A stretch of DNA of 44,394 bases, from assembly GCA_020650975.1 (NCBI GenBank), contig JAIPMN010006643.1, positions 1 to 44,394 of the forward strand, in the 5' to 3' direction. Shown piece after piece: positions 1-13,009 of the stretch. Positions within the stretch are counted from its first letter, which is position 1. Every line of letters begins with the position of its first letter. This DNA is from Apostichopus californicus (Eukaryota > Echinodermata > Holothuroidea > Aspidochirotida > Stichopodidae). The notes beneath the pieces are model-generated. The model was not told where the DNA came from and ran no database searches. It was given only the letters and a program-made list of their open reading frames with translations. The position numbers and the translations under genes were made by a program.

Positions 1-560
1 ATTAATGAGCCAACTGTTGAAACAATGTGCCTGTATTAACTACAATATGTTTTAATCACAGGATTTTTCAATGCATTATTCATAGTGTCCATGGGAATGA
101 ATAAATCAGACTAAGATTTCTGATTTGCATAATCTCCCCTTCCTTGATCGCCACATGGTACATACCCAACAAAGTAGTTTGGAATAAATAATTCAGAAAC
201 TAAGTTCATGAAAAGTGGTTAATATATATTTCTGTCCTTTGTTGTTTCAATCATTAGCAAGATATTTTATAAAATTGTCATGAACTAATAGTTAGTTTCT
301 GACTATTCTATTGAAACTTTGTGGGTTACATTTACCATGTGTGGATTACAACTTTAAATCGCAGATTGAAAAATCACATTTATTTGCTTGCTTTTTGTCT
401 AGCTTTTGTCTTTTTTTTCTCTCTATCTTCCTAATTTTTGTGATCGTTACCTTGCGAACTCCCTGTGACAATTAATACACATGCATTGCAAGAGCATGTA
501 CAAAGATTTAATCAGAATCACAAAGGACGATCTAATTAATAATACTTCACTCTGTTTACA
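1..560. other. AT-rich non-coding DNA
   Basis: I see no exon, RNA gene or clear repeat here; only short T-runs and AT-rich sequence. Confidence 0.5.
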
Positions 561-629
561 TATAAAGGTGATATATAAAGGTGATATAGGAGTGGGTGAT
601 ATAGGGATATAGGTGATAAGGTGATATAG
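561..629 (+). repeat. Imperfect tandem repeat built on GGTGATATA
   Basis: Seven or so imperfect copies of GGTGATATA with short spacers (TAAAGGTGATATA, GGGTGATATAGGG, AGGTGATAAGGTGATATAGG) run directly into the SINE that follows. This may be local slippage. Confidence 0.7.
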
Positions 630-884
630 GGAGTGTTAGCTCAGTGGTTAACGCCGGTGCCTTCCAATCATAAGGTCCCGAGTTCGAGTCACTCCAAGAT
701 TAATGTTTGTCAGTCCAGTTACAGAGTTGTTGACACTTGACAATTCATAATCACGGACATTAAAATATGAATCTAAGAGACTGACTTTGGTCAACTTGCG
801 GCTTTGATAAGCCAATGATGGCTTCTTCGCGAGTTCCTGCTTGCAGGAGGATCTAAAATACATACATACATACATATATATATT
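630..884 (+). mobile_element. tRNA-derived SINE with CATA-repeat tail
   Basis: The first 66 bases look like a decayed tRNA. GGAGTG at 630-635 can pair with CACTCC at 690-695. An RNA polymerase III A box, TAGCTCAGTGG, is at 637-647, and a B box, GTTCGAGTC, at 682-690. A stem CCTT/AAGG around a loop with CTTCCAATC recalls an anticodon arm. D and T stems pair poorly and the length is short, so this is not a working tRNA. A body of about 160 bp of unrelated sequence follows, ending in a (CATA)n/TATA tail at about 857-884, as expected for a LINE-mobilised SINE. I did not find a convincing target-site duplication. I do not recognise the named family. Confidence 0.8.
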
Positions 885-1410
885 CTACGACCATATATCC
901 TTGGAGTTCAATTAGTGGTATATATACTATAAAGTGAAATGTCTCCCCCCTAAACTCAACCATAAAATAAAAGGGGGGGAAAAAATGAGAAGAGTAAATA
1001 TGATTTTATTGAAGTTCCATGAAAGGATACATTGGATGCAGTGCTTGAATGCTTTTTCAAACTTAAAGGTGGGGACGGTGAATATGAAGTATAAAAAAAC
1101 TTTTTTCCCTTCAAATTTTAGTTCAATCAATCACATCAACTATAAACAATCCAAGAGATGGTTTGATTAAACATATGAGTGCGAAAATCAATATTGACTG
1201 AAAAACAATATCGAATAGTTCTTAAATTACAAAGTAGAGAAAAAATTAGCAGACAGTGGAAAGATAATTAGATTGATTGAGGAGAATATTTAGAGTAAAT
1301 TTAAGAAGAACAGTTGTGGAAGTCTCCTGAGAATAAGGAATATTACAAGAAAATGGAAAAAAAGGGAAAAAGGGAAAGAACTGACTGACTATGAGACAAA
1401 GGACATCCCT
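885..1410. other. AT-rich non-coding DNA
   Basis: Nothing recognisable apart from a G-run near 973-979 and A-rich stretches. Confidence 0.45.
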
Positions 1411-1415
1411 CATAT

Positions 1416-1450
1416 CCCCCCCCTCATTCCCCCTCATTCCCCCTCATCCC
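1416..1450 (+). repeat. Short tandem repeat CCCCCTCATT
   Basis: A 10-bp unit is repeated about three to four times, with an expanded C-run in the first copy. Confidence 0.8.
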
Positions 1451-1600
1451 ATGATGTACCCACACCACTATGAATCAGGCCACAAATGTAAGACCTAGGT
1501 GAAAAGAAAAGCAATATTAGGAATACGCAGATAACAATAGGGCTTTGTTACAGCTATAGTCATCATTTAAGGTATAGGTTGGCAAATCACTGTCATAGCA

Positions 1601-1616
1601 AACACACACACACACA
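1601..1616 (+). repeat. (AC)n microsatellite
   Basis: A short uninterrupted CA dinucleotide run of about eight units. Confidence 0.85.
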
Positions 1617-1687
1617 GTTCCATATTAACAAGGGAAAGCATCATGTGTACTTTAAATTGGAAATAACTTCAAATAAGTAGAACAGGG

Positions 1688-1925
1688 TTGTACAATTTAT
1701 GATGTTAAGTATCATATCATATTGTACCACAACAATTGGGATGAGACTTATAAGAAATGCAACATTCAAAGTAACCATATAATTATATGTGGTTAAATCA
1801 TGACTCGGTCAGGGAGGAAATGCAGATGGGCTATTGCCGCTGGTGCACTACAGTACCATTGTACAATTAATGAAGTTAAGTATCATTTGATTGTACCACA
1901 GATAGCAATAAGGAGATGCAATAAT
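1688..1925 (+). repeat. Two diverged direct copies, 171 bp apart
   Basis: TTGTACAATTTATGATGTTA at 1688 and TTGTACAATTAATGAAGTTA at 1859 begin similar stretches of about 60 bp (both continue with AGTATCAT and then ATTGTACCACA). This is probably an old segmental duplication or two units of a small tandem repeat. Confidence 0.7.
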
Positions 1926-1999
1926 TCATAATGATCATCAACCCGACATGATGCAAATAATAATCATGATCTTGCATGGGGGTGGGGGGGGGGTGGAAT

Positions 2000-3378
2000 T
2001 ACAAAATTGTACACCATGTAAGAATAATTAGCAATCTTTATATAGAGTTGTGTAACATTAACTTATAGTGTTAAAGCACAACAATCTGTAAAGCAACACA
2101 AAATGTCAAACCTGATCGATTCATTTGGTTCTCTCTTTTCTTTGGGACACTTTTTGCTGTTAGTACGACATCGCCTTACTTCTAGACGAGTATCAATTAT
2201 TATGGGGAACATGTGAGGGACGATACATTCAAGCTGACTGAGATGGTCTAAAAAAAAACTTTGAAAAATGGAACGACACATGCAAGTGATAACTAATTGT
2301 GACAAGACATTGTAGAACAGTGAAAATGGAACGACACAGACTCCTAAAGTTAAATCCATGACATATTAGTCTACCTCTTGGCGACGGGAGAAACGGATAA
2401 AGGGAGAGAGAAAGGAGAAAAGAAGGAACACATATCCTTCAACTTAGCAACTTTGTCTATAACCAAAGTTAAAGCACCTGAAGGTAACCGTATATATAGG
2501 TTTTGAAAATCCGCCGCAGGTCGTTAATTCCCGGATTGGCATTTTTCCCGGTCACGATAAGTGCATAGATGGTTTTTGCTAGATGTAAGGGCATTTATAA
2601 AGCAGAGTAATTTAGTGTAAATGGCAGGCAGAACTTAGCCAACAGTAAACATTGTCTTTTTTGTGATGAATTTTGGAGGGGCTTTGTTTGGGGAAATGCT
2701 TTGAACAAAAATGATTAATCTCCTTCCATTAGCCTGCACATCATTACAAAGGGGTTAACTCAGGCAATGGCAGGAATATATTGGGTCAAAATTAGCAAGC
2801 TTTTAATAACCAGTGTCACTGCAGATGAGTGTGTGCGTAACGGCGACACCATGCTTCGCTTGATGTTAGCCATGTGCTGTTACATTTAATATTCATATTA
2901 ATTTATGCAAGATCTCTAGACTACTAGTTGTAACTAATTATACCCACCGATATATTATTTAATATCGTACCATATTTTAGTCAGAATCGATTATTTTGGC
3001 ACACTATAAATTCATTTCCGATGGAATTGTGAACAGCACCTGAGATTTTAATTCAGTGTTAAAGTCATATATTTATGTAAATTTTCCAGTAATTATTTAA
3101 GTTATAATCATGAAACGATTGCATGATAATGAGCCAATTACTTTGGATTAGTCATTTGCAAGGGAGAATATACTTACACACTTCATGAATACCACTTATA
3201 CATAATTTAAGCGTAAACATTATATATATGTAGATTTTAATAGTTAACCTAGTCATGCCACCTTCATCAAAATGTTCTTAATTTGTTGTGAAAGAATCAA
3301 GAATATATCAGTTTTTGTCATAAAATTCATTTTTCTACAAGTCACATTTACATGTCTGAATGCTACCTGCAGTATAAT
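2000..3378. other. AT-rich non-coding DNA
   Basis: I see no exon or repeat. A G-rich tract ends just before it (1978-1995). Confidence 0.45.
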
Positions 3379-3965
3379 CCCATTTATTGCACAGCACAAT
3401 TAAAAGGAGTATTTCTTCTCTTTTTTACCGTTTCTTTTCTATTTTTTTTATGTTATTTATTTATTATATATTTTGAGCTGTAAACAGTATATTCCAAAAT
3501 GTTATCGACTTTTGAAAGTATAGAGGTTTTATTCTATGAGGTCATTAGTTGCTATAATTTTTTGCAAAATTTTAATACAGTGTTAATTGTGTGAGTGAAG
3601 CTTGAGTACCCGGCATATGACACAGTACAACTGTGGGTATCTGCAAAGGGGGGGGGGGGTATAATTAGTTACCTGGTGCCTTCTTTTTATTTTAAACCGA
3701 TTAAACATATATTTATTCTTCAAATTTCATTTAAACCCTGTTATCAAAAACCAGAAGTTTGCATAACCCCTTTTTCCCTGCTATTAATCCCCCCCCCCAC
3801 CCCTCCCCTTTTTGTTATCAAAACAAAGAGCTACGTATACATAAAGTTTGCCATAATTCCATTCTAATTGTCACAATTAAGTGTGATAAACAGTACTATC
3901 ACTGAGTGTTTCCCATTAGTTAAATTGCACAGCACAATTTAAGGACTATTCTTCTTCTTTTTTTT
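3379..3965 (+). repeat. Dispersed direct duplication (ATTGCACAGCACAATT)
   Basis: Copies at about 3379-3428 and 3911-3965 share TCCCATT, a perfect ATTGCACAGCACAATT and a following T/C-rich run, 538 bp apart. Between them are a 12-G run (3648-3659) and a 10-C run (3789-3798). No coding content is evident. Confidence 0.65.
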
Positions 3966-3974
3966 TTTCTTTTT

Positions 3975-4435
3975 ATGGGAATTTTTCTCAAAATATTTTT
4001 CTATTTTCAGGCAACCATATTCTTTTGGCCACAATATACCTCCTTATTGAACAAAAAGAAGAAAAAGAAATATTTACCTTCTCGGAAGGTCATTAATCTT
4101 ATGACGATTATGATTTGTACCATTTTAAATTGCAAACCAAAGTTCAGTACAAAGAGGTAACAAAACAGATACCCCCACCAATCTATTGGCTGTTGCCTTG
4201 GGAAAATTTAATAAAAAATATTGATCACTTTGTGCACTAAAAAAAAAAATAATAATGAAAGATACTTAATAACAGATGCCAATTTTAATTGCAGGCACCT
4301 TACTCCTGATCTTACACGAACATAATTTAGGGAGAAATAGGGTTAACCCTCCAATGATAAAGCCCTTTGTCCTGCAGTAGATGGCTAAATAACATCTAGC
4401 AACCAAATTCCCCACCCTTCCCCCCCCCCACCACG
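3975..4435. other. AT-rich non-coding DNA
   Basis: Nothing recognised other than A-runs and a 10-C run at the end of the stretch (about 4420-4429). Confidence 0.4.
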
Positions 4436-4439
4436 GCCG

Positions 4440-4766
4440 CATAGGCGTAGGAGGCGGGGCGCTGGAGCCCCCCAACCAAATATTTTTGTGAAACTTTGGG
4501 CAATATGCTGAGAAGTTTACTGAAAGAAATATAATTTGCAATGTGTTTTTCAATGGTTAAACTTAAATTATTATTATCATTATTATTATAACGACTTCGC
4601 CGATAATTATAACCAATATGGAAGGGTAATAACACAGAAAATGATTGTATGTTATTGGCATGCAATGTAATAACCGATGCATGCCTATATGGTATGCACA
4701 TTAACATTTCGGGCAAGTCGTTACAGCCACCCCCACCCCAAATCAAATTGGGCTCCTACGCCTATG
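4440..4766. repeat. 14-bp inverted repeat enclosing 327 bp; probable ends of dispersed repeats
   Basis: CATAGGCGTAGGAG at 4440-4453 is the exact reverse complement of CTCCTACGCCTATG at 4753-4766. The right arm lies in a sequence (about 4704-4780) with a second copy at about 26773-26840, sharing ACAGCC...CCAAATCAAATTGGG. The left arm continues into a GC-rich stretch in the opposite orientation. Either this is one fold-back element or two head-to-head copies of the same repeat. Confidence 0.6.
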
Positions 4767-4780
4767 GCTACTGGTACTTA

Positions 4781-7700
4781 GTATTTATAGCATTTATAGC
4801 CATCCGGTACCAAACTATTATCAAATTCTTCTGTTATGTTTAACACTCCTGCAAATATGGCAGAAAGTGGTACAGCAGCATCCTCCATTATGCTTGCGCT
4901 AATAATGTGTTTTCTTTTTACCTTGGCTTGAAGGAAGTAGGATACATAGTTAAACCAATATGAACACAGGTTAGGCTTTTAATTTTGCAACAATGACAAA
5001 GGCAAAGAGAATGACACTTTCCTACATAGTATACTTTCCTCAAATGTATTCAATTTCCGGGAGGAGATAAATGTAACTACCGCAGAGGAGATGAAGCTAC
5101 AGTAAATGGGGATTTTCAAAACGCAAAACAAAATTCACGGAATTGAGCTCTACTTGGGATTTTTCCTGACAGGTTTTTTTGCTTCTTTTCCTTGAAGTCT
5201 TCTCTGTGGCCCAACTTTGTTATTTATCAGGGCTTACTAGTAAAAACAGTTTTTCTGAATGTTTGGAGATAGCAATTGCAAGAATCTTGCACAGAACTTA
5301 CGACTGTTTTAATAACAAAAATTTACAGCATGAAGAAAGACGAGATACTACAAAGAAAACAGACAAAACACTACGTCAGTCACACCTGATAATTATCTGC
5401 TAGAAGACCGAAAGTACGTACTTGCCATAAAAACTCTGAAAGTCATGATGATTTGGGTTTTAAGAATAACATTTGTTATTTTTTACATAGATCGGAGTGC
5501 GTTGTATGTAAATAAGGTAGATAAAGGGTACTTTTATTTGTTATTTTGTTATTTTACACAGATGTTATTAACTTTGTTATTATACACAGATGAAAACACC
5601 AAACTAAAATTTTATTTTAAATTTAAATAACCAAGTTCATAATGTAAGACAAACGTATGGAATCCTTGCGGAACTCGGCACAAAAACACCCTGTTACGCA
5701 GCAAACATCAAAACAAAATAAGCACATTTCGCGCTAACTCTTTTCATAACTTTCTAAGTGTAGCACTCAGAAAACTCTTTCTATGTCATTTTGAAGAATA
5801 TTGTGTCCTCTTTACAATGATGTGTCGTGAATTAATTATGCGTGTGAACTAAACCCTGTACTTTTTAATCTGAAAAAGTAAAAAAACCACTTCGGAAAGC
5901 AGTGAACCTCTTCAAATTGTCCCTATCTCTCAATGCTTACATAATTGTGCTTGCTGGGATTGTTATTGCGAAACCAATTTCTTTCCTATGCCAGAGAAAA
6001 GTTTGTTTGACTCTTCTCTCTACTGATATAAAATTTGACTTGATTGGTCAATATTAAGGCTGGTACTTTTCACCAGCAAATCAAAAGCATTGTAAGAAAT
6101 TTGTGAAGTACTCCTTTACGTGGCTAATCTGAACACAGTACAGTGTGCAGTGGCAATTTCTGAGAGTGAAAACCACAACGCCTTCCTGTGCGTATACAAC
6201 AGCATTTAATTCTCCGACAACGGGCCGTTTATAGAGCAAAAGTTTCCATATGGTGTCAATGTCAGAAACATAAAACACTTGTAGAAACAAATTCCTGAAA
6301 CTATTTTTAGAGTTAATTAATGGATTTATGAAAGTCCCTGCTGTATTTCTCCATAATTAAACACCTCAACTTATACATTCGGGATTAATATAAACTTCCA
6401 AACGATATCAAGGATTCGCACAGCAAATGGGAGGTATTTAGTTACAATGTTTTCCATCATCTTTTTTCTTTCTATGAAATCTGAAACATCCTAACTTTAC
6501 CTGGTTAGATAAGTTACAGAAATAATTGAATTACCCATCCTCACCCAATTTTCCCTGTAGCGGGGAATAATTTATCCAGTATTTGCATTACAAAATGCAA
6601 TGTAAAATTTATCAAGTATCTTTTATATACTATACAAGTGAAAAGATGTACATACATAACAGTTATTGTACACACGAAAAATACAGTATTCTACCAGACA
6701 CAAACATCAGCGCATTCCAAACTGGTATGCAAAATTTTGCTCACATAGGTTATTCCCTACCCAATGTAACCATCCATCATCCTCAGAGCTGGCAATTGTG
6801 ACTTTCTGCATTAAATCTAATAATTTCTAAATTATCTATATATGTATGTAAATGTGAAAGTTTTTACTTTTATATCAAGAACACTGATTTAGCTTTGTAA
6901 AATCCAAAACTCTACATCTACTAATCTACCCGAAGGGTCTGTTCCAGTCACTCCTTCTCCCAGGAAGGCCAGATACTCATAAGCTTTAATATCTGGAATC
7001 AAGTGGAGTGGGCCAAAATTGGAGCTATCATTGGTTGCTTCATATATGATGCTTTTAAGTTGATTCCTTCATTTTTCTTTTGTCTTTTCTTTCTATTTCT
7101 TTCATCTATTCAACTTGGAATAACATAATATTCATACTATGGCACATTGAAGCTTCACTATTTAACAGTGCTAAAAAAAAACGTTTTCCTTTGGCTATGG
7201 AGTCCATAATACAATGGAAACAATGAGTGGCCATTATGTTCTTCTTCATACATGTGTTTATGCTACCATGATGACCCTGAAATTACCCTATCAATGCCTC
7301 TATAGAATATATAAATACTTTCTGTTTGTCTTCCAAAGTTTTCCCTTTTATCTTAAAGATCATCCTTTATAATGACGATCTTCGTCTTTAGTGAGGAACT
7401 CGACTCTCCGTTGTCATAAAAATGTCAAAATAACGATCAATATCTTGAACAATGGAGGGTAAAAAGCTTCCATAAAACAGCAGATTGATAATCAAAGATT
7501 TCTCTTAGATATTTAATAGAAACCAAACAAAAAATTATGATGCAGGCAAATAACAAACATCACTTAATCACAATTAAATACATATATATTATCCTCTTTG
7601 GTAGATCAGCTGACAATATTTTTCGTTTTTTAACATAATAACTGTCAACTTCAACACCCGTCGAATAAACGGAGTTAAGGATAATCTTCTACGTAATTTC

Positions 7701-8580
7701 TTCAAACTGGGATGCAAACTTATTAGAATTTACTGCAGAAACAACAAATGCCAGCATCTTAATAAACTTATTAATATAGAACATCAATCGTTATCAAAGA
7801 TTACCTAAAATATATCTAGTTTTTTTAATTATCGTTCCAAATCTTTATATGGCTTTCTGTTTTCTGAAACTTTTAAGTACTTAGTAATGTTATCCCCTTG
7901 GAACGTCTATACAGATGATAACATAAAAAGATCGAAGTCAAAAACAAAAAAAAGATTTAAATTTATGAGCTTCCATTCTGTAGTTTGAGGTACATGAATA
8001 ACCCGCTGTATATCACATCAGTTTTTTTTATCTTCTCTCATCAATAACCACCACTCTCTGGGGAAAGTTTAGTTCTTGTGAAAGTCAGTGCAAAATGTCA
8101 CATGCAATGTGATATTCTAGTTATAGACACTTGTACCATTAACATGCCTAGAGTTTCATAACAAAGACTCACTTATAATCACAAAGGAGATCAAACTACC
8201 AGGTTATTTGAGATACAAAAAAAAAGAAAAAAGACAAACAAATCATGTCAAGGCTGAGACTTTAAATTTTGATGGACAGTTTAAGTTTTACTTGTTATAA
8301 AAACCAATCATATCTAGCAATGGGGATGCATTATCATGCCTATATCCATATAAACTAACTGTATGCATTTAGCCTGGATGGAGTAATAGCTTTTATTTAC
8401 TTGCAAAAACTCGGTAATGTAATTTCCTGCACACTGCAAATTGCACAGTGTTAAGATTTATATGTTTGAGTCATTTAATAGCGACTAATTTTTCAAACAT
8501 AGAGTTATTGTATTATAAAGACATATGCATGTGCAGTAGTAGTACAATTAACAAATAAATTTTTTACCCAAAATCTACAC
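4781..8580. other. AT-rich non-coding DNA
   Basis: I see no supported exon. A short local duplication (TTGTTATTTTACACAGATG near 5547 and TTGTTATTATACACAGATG near 5574) is present. The open frames here have low complexity or no family signature. Confidence 0.45.
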
Positions 8581-8581
8581 G

Positions 8582-8870
8582 ACATCAGGGGTGGGACCAG
8601 AATTTGACAAAGGACGGGATCACTGAAGGCTGAACTCCCAAGTTGGGGGGCTTTTGGGCGGGGTCCTCCCCTAGAAAAATTACAAATGTAGAGGCAAATG
8701 GTCCATTTTGAGGCATATGGCTACATATATGTCTACAAGTATAGTATGGACACACAAGGTTGTGCTAAAACTTTAAGCTTTATTGGTGTGTGTGTGGGGG
8801 CTAAAAAGGGGTGGTGTATACCCACCCATCCCCTGCCACCCCCTCCCACCTCACCCATGTCTGGACTTGC
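8582..8870. repeat. GC-richer repeat-like block
   Basis: A block with GGGGTGGGACCAG, GGGGGGCTTTTGGGCGGGG and TCCTCCCCTAGAAAAATT stands out from its AT-rich surroundings. It is followed by G/C-rich tracts to about 8860. The style resembles dispersed repeats of marine invertebrates, but I cannot name a family. Confidence 0.4.
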
Positions 8871-8961
8871 CTTAGCCTTCCACTGACCTCAGTAAAGGAA
8901 TTATCTTCCAATGTTGGCAAAAATAACACAGCCTAGTATTTCATAATTTAAGACTGTTTTT

Positions 8962-8979
8962 AAAAAAAAAAAAAAAAAA
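8962..8979 (+). repeat. 18-base poly-A run
   Basis: Uninterrupted A-run; it could be the tail of a retroposed sequence, but no body was identified. Confidence 0.7.
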
Positions 8980-11900
8980 TTTACAGAAGATGTGGGAGGC
9001 CGGGAAAATGTGGTGGGATAAAATAGGTAGATAACTGTCAATTGTGAAAGTCCAAGAATCCATTTTGAGGGTTTTACCTTTGAATAATTCCAATAGCCAC
9101 CCCTCCCCCACCCCCCTTGTGAATAATGATTATATTCACAATTCACCATGACTGCTGAATACATCAGAGATCTATAACTTGACCCCTGCAATATTATTTT
9201 ATAGGAATCAAGCGGATGGATCGAGCTATTCTCCACAACAAAAACGAGCAAACATTTTATCGCTGACACAAATTATCCTGACAGCTTTCTCAAACTGACT
9301 ATAGTTGAAGTCAGATAATTACTATCACTAAAAAGAGAAGTGCCTCTAACAGTGAGGCCTAAACAACCAAAGATTTAGTAGTGTAGGTTTTAATCTCTAA
9401 ATGAATACGGCCTTTGGATTTCTCTGGGATATATCCCTTTATGGTCAATTAATGAATCAATCACCATCAACCCCAAACATTTATCATGCTCCCTGTTAAG
9501 AACGTCTCTTCGCTGAAGTCTTTTTTTAGCTTTCCCCGCTGGTACTTTCAGAGAAGCAAAAAATATGGTCCATGATTTAAAGTTTGCTGGTTGGGCAAAG
9601 TCATCAATGGGCTACTATAATAAATCTCTGCAAAAGTGTTAAAAGTTTGGTTTTTCACTTTTCGATGTTGTATAAAAAAAAACAGTTGAGAAGCTGATGT
9701 TTTAGTACGGGTAAAGGGCAAACTATTAACGAGGTCAGCTTTGTCAATGTAAGAAATAAAAACGGTGAAATCCGGTTCGTAATAAATTAACCACTAGTGG
9801 AAAGTCTATGAAGCAATACAAATGAGGTCCTCTTCTGAATGGTAGATCCACAAGGACAGGTAAGACAGAGAAAGTAGAGGTTGTCTCGGATGAGGGTTAG
9901 ATGGAACAAATAATTACCAATTTTGTGGGTGGTATTTGGGAATGTGCATCATAAGTAGCATGTAGGCATGTAATTACATGGGAAGGGCGAAGTGAATTTA
10001 CTAATATTAAAATATTTATCTTTGTCATATCCTTAACAGCACCCCCCCCCCCTACACCCCCTTCTCCTGTCAAATAATGAATTCCAAATATGTTAATAAC
10101 TTAACTTCATGCATTTAAATTGTGGATGTATATGGGGCAGTTCCGTAATTATGGACGTACACTTCGGAGAGTTTAACAAGTCATGTAATCCAAGCCATGA
10201 GTATTACTTAACTATTTATATGGTCAAGTCATGTACCTTTAATACCTAGTACCATAATCATGATAAATACCAGCTGCTCGACTTTTATTGTTGCCGAGTT
10301 AAATAGCCAGTTATGGACGTTATACAGAGAAACTGATATTTTCTTTGTGATACATTTCAAAAACTCTATGAACTTTGAGGTCTTGAAAACAAGTCAAGTG
10401 CATGTACCTTTTAACAGGACTCTAAGCTTCCAAATGCACAAATGAATTCATTTATATCATAAATATGAAAGTATATCATAAATTTGTGAATGATATTTCC
10501 TTTTTCTGCAGACTTCTTGTAGTTCAGCTGGATTCTCCTTTTTCAATGACATGGCAGACTTCTTGTACTTGTGAATAATGTAAACATGACATTGCACGGT
10601 GTCGTTCCTTCTATTTAACCTAATTAAATTCCAAGATTCTTTCTTCTGAGAACCAGACCACAAAACCCACTATTTTTTACTTTTCTTATAAAATTTAGTG
10701 ATCCAACAAAACTAAATCAGTATAATATCATAATTTAATGTCACATTTTTTTCTTCAAAGTTTACATATTTCGTAACACGACCTAATTGCAATGGAAATG
10801 TAGCATATATTCATATAACCAACCTTGGTTGATACTGCCCCCATCATATTGCTTTTGCTTCAAAAGGCGTTTCTAGATTTGATTCAGTTATAGCCTGATT
10901 ATTTCTTCCTTATCGACACAATCATGTACCCGTTGTGCTCAATTAGCATTATTAATTATACCCAAGTGAATTGATTGTAAATCAGATTCAAATCGAATGA
11001 TACTCTTGATAGAGGTATATATTCCTCACCGAAAGTTACCGTAAATTCGGTAACAAATAACCGAGTTTTCTGGGTACTTGTCACCCATCATTTATAACAC
11101 ATCTAATAAGATCTGAGCCTGCTAGCTGATTACTACCTTAAACATAATCCTCCAGGCAATAGAAACATATATCAACTCTTCGACTGTTACAGTCCTCAGC
11201 GACATCATAACACATGTTTTAACACCTCTAGTAGAAACATTCTATTTGGTTTAATACGTTATTGGGTTGATGGGAACGAGATCTCATCGTTTTACACAGG
11301 TCTCGCCTGTCTGCGACACCAACAATCGCGCGAGCGTGGGGGGGGGGGGGTAAAGTATCAGTCTATGTTGCTTATTGTAGAGGTCGTAGATTCATCAAAT
11401 CTGATATGTTCAGGACGTGATTTTATAGACTGATTAACTGGAAGATTTGCAGTAACTGGATCTAGACATGTATCAAGGTATAATATGGTGTGAAAAAAAT
11501 AAGAGAAATAAGATATAAATTAAACAAAGTTGTGTGGATGAAGAAAGATCAAGTAACTCTCATGCTTCATTTCCAGTAAGAAGGGAAAAGAATACAATAC
11601 GCTGGAATTAAGCTTCTTTATGACAAGGAAATTGTGGACTTAAAGTAATTTAATAGGAAACAAATTTAAGTACCCTTCACTAAAATCTAAGTCTTTTCTT
11701 CCTGGATTGTGTCTAACTGTAGAACATTTCTGATGTCCTTAACGCCAGATTTGAAGCTCTTTCAATTATCTTTTGAGTGTGTGCTCTTGTATGAAATTGC
11801 AATTGGTCAATGTTTTTCATGTTAGTTGAAATTGTTTCTTAATCTTCATTGTTTTTGTCCTTTCAAAAGGGGGGGGGGGGAGGGGTCTAGCTTGCATAAG

Positions 11901-13009
11901 CTCTACTTTTCTTATACCTCCTCTGCATTTTCTGTTCAAAAACTTAAGCACTCTGTTCTCCTCCGTTTTTCAGAGTTCTTACTCTTTGTTCAAATTGATT
12001 AAATTTATACAATCTTTCTGATTCTACTTTTTCTGTTTAATGAAAATATAGAAATAAATCTTGAATACTTGGTATCTCTGGGTAAAGGTTAGAAATCCTA
12101 CTTTGTGCTGATCTTTTCATCTTTCTCTTTTGAAGGAAGGGGAATGGTGGTAGGGATGGGGGTGGGGGGTTAAGTGGAATGTTACTGAAAAGTATTTTTG
12201 ATGGTGATTCATTTTACCGTGAGCATGACAAATTACAGTCTTCATTAAACTAAGAAATTTCTTTTCATAATTTGTACTTAATTCGTTCCCTATCCCTAAT
12301 GTTCACTGTTCCCTTCTTGTTTCTTTACTTTTTAGGGCTTTTGTTGCTCTTAAATTTGTTAATATGATTAATCCAAACCTGAATATTACACTCACTCGAT
12401 CCTATTTCAACTTGTTAAAAGTATAAATCTTCCCCACTGATGCTTAACTGAGCATGCTCACTAATTTCCTAACCACCGTCTCCAATATAGCTCTTCTCTT
12501 CGTCGGTCGGTCCTCGGAAGCATTTAAAGTGGGTAGAGTTGCAGACGCTAAAAAGCGCAAAAACAAATAATTCTCCACCGTGTTTAAAAACAAACCGGTG
12601 ACAATTCTTCAGATCTTTACTTAAATTATCCTTACGAGATGATACCACACACGGCTTTTTTTTTCTGGTTTCCAGGGCCGAAAAAGAACATCTTTATTGA
12701 GACCGCTTCTTCTTTTTTCTTTTTTTTTAAGGGATGTTGATGGAATTTCGAGTCCGAGGAAGAATATATAATCCCACATATAACGGTGATGAAAGATGAG
12801 CTTGGAGGAAGAGTGGTACATCTTCATTATCTTCTCTGATATTGAGATGTTTATCTAAAAAATAAACATTGCATCCACTTCCTGATAGTGATTTACAGGC
12901 GGGACAGTGTAGTTATACATTATACATATATATACATACTGCAATACAATACAGGCGTGATCAAGACCAAAGACAGTCCAATACTTGGGATGGTTATAAA
13001 GAAAGAGAC
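8980..13009. other. AT-rich non-coding DNA with poly-G/C tracts
   Basis: No exon supported. Homopolymers: C11 at 10042-10052, G13 at 11338-11350, G12 at 11869-11880. A G-rich stretch at 12139-12169 has several G-runs of three or more and could form a quadruplex. Confidence 0.5.

Noticed and set aside
630..695. A functional tRNA gene
   Set aside because: The A and B boxes and acceptor pairing are present, but the D and T stems do not pair properly and the unit is too short; it is followed by a SINE body and tail.
11135..11235. A minus-strand peptide with CLEDYV, resembling a later TBC1D19 segment
   Set aside because: It is bounded by stop codons, lacks a good donor, and does not match on either side; chance similarity.
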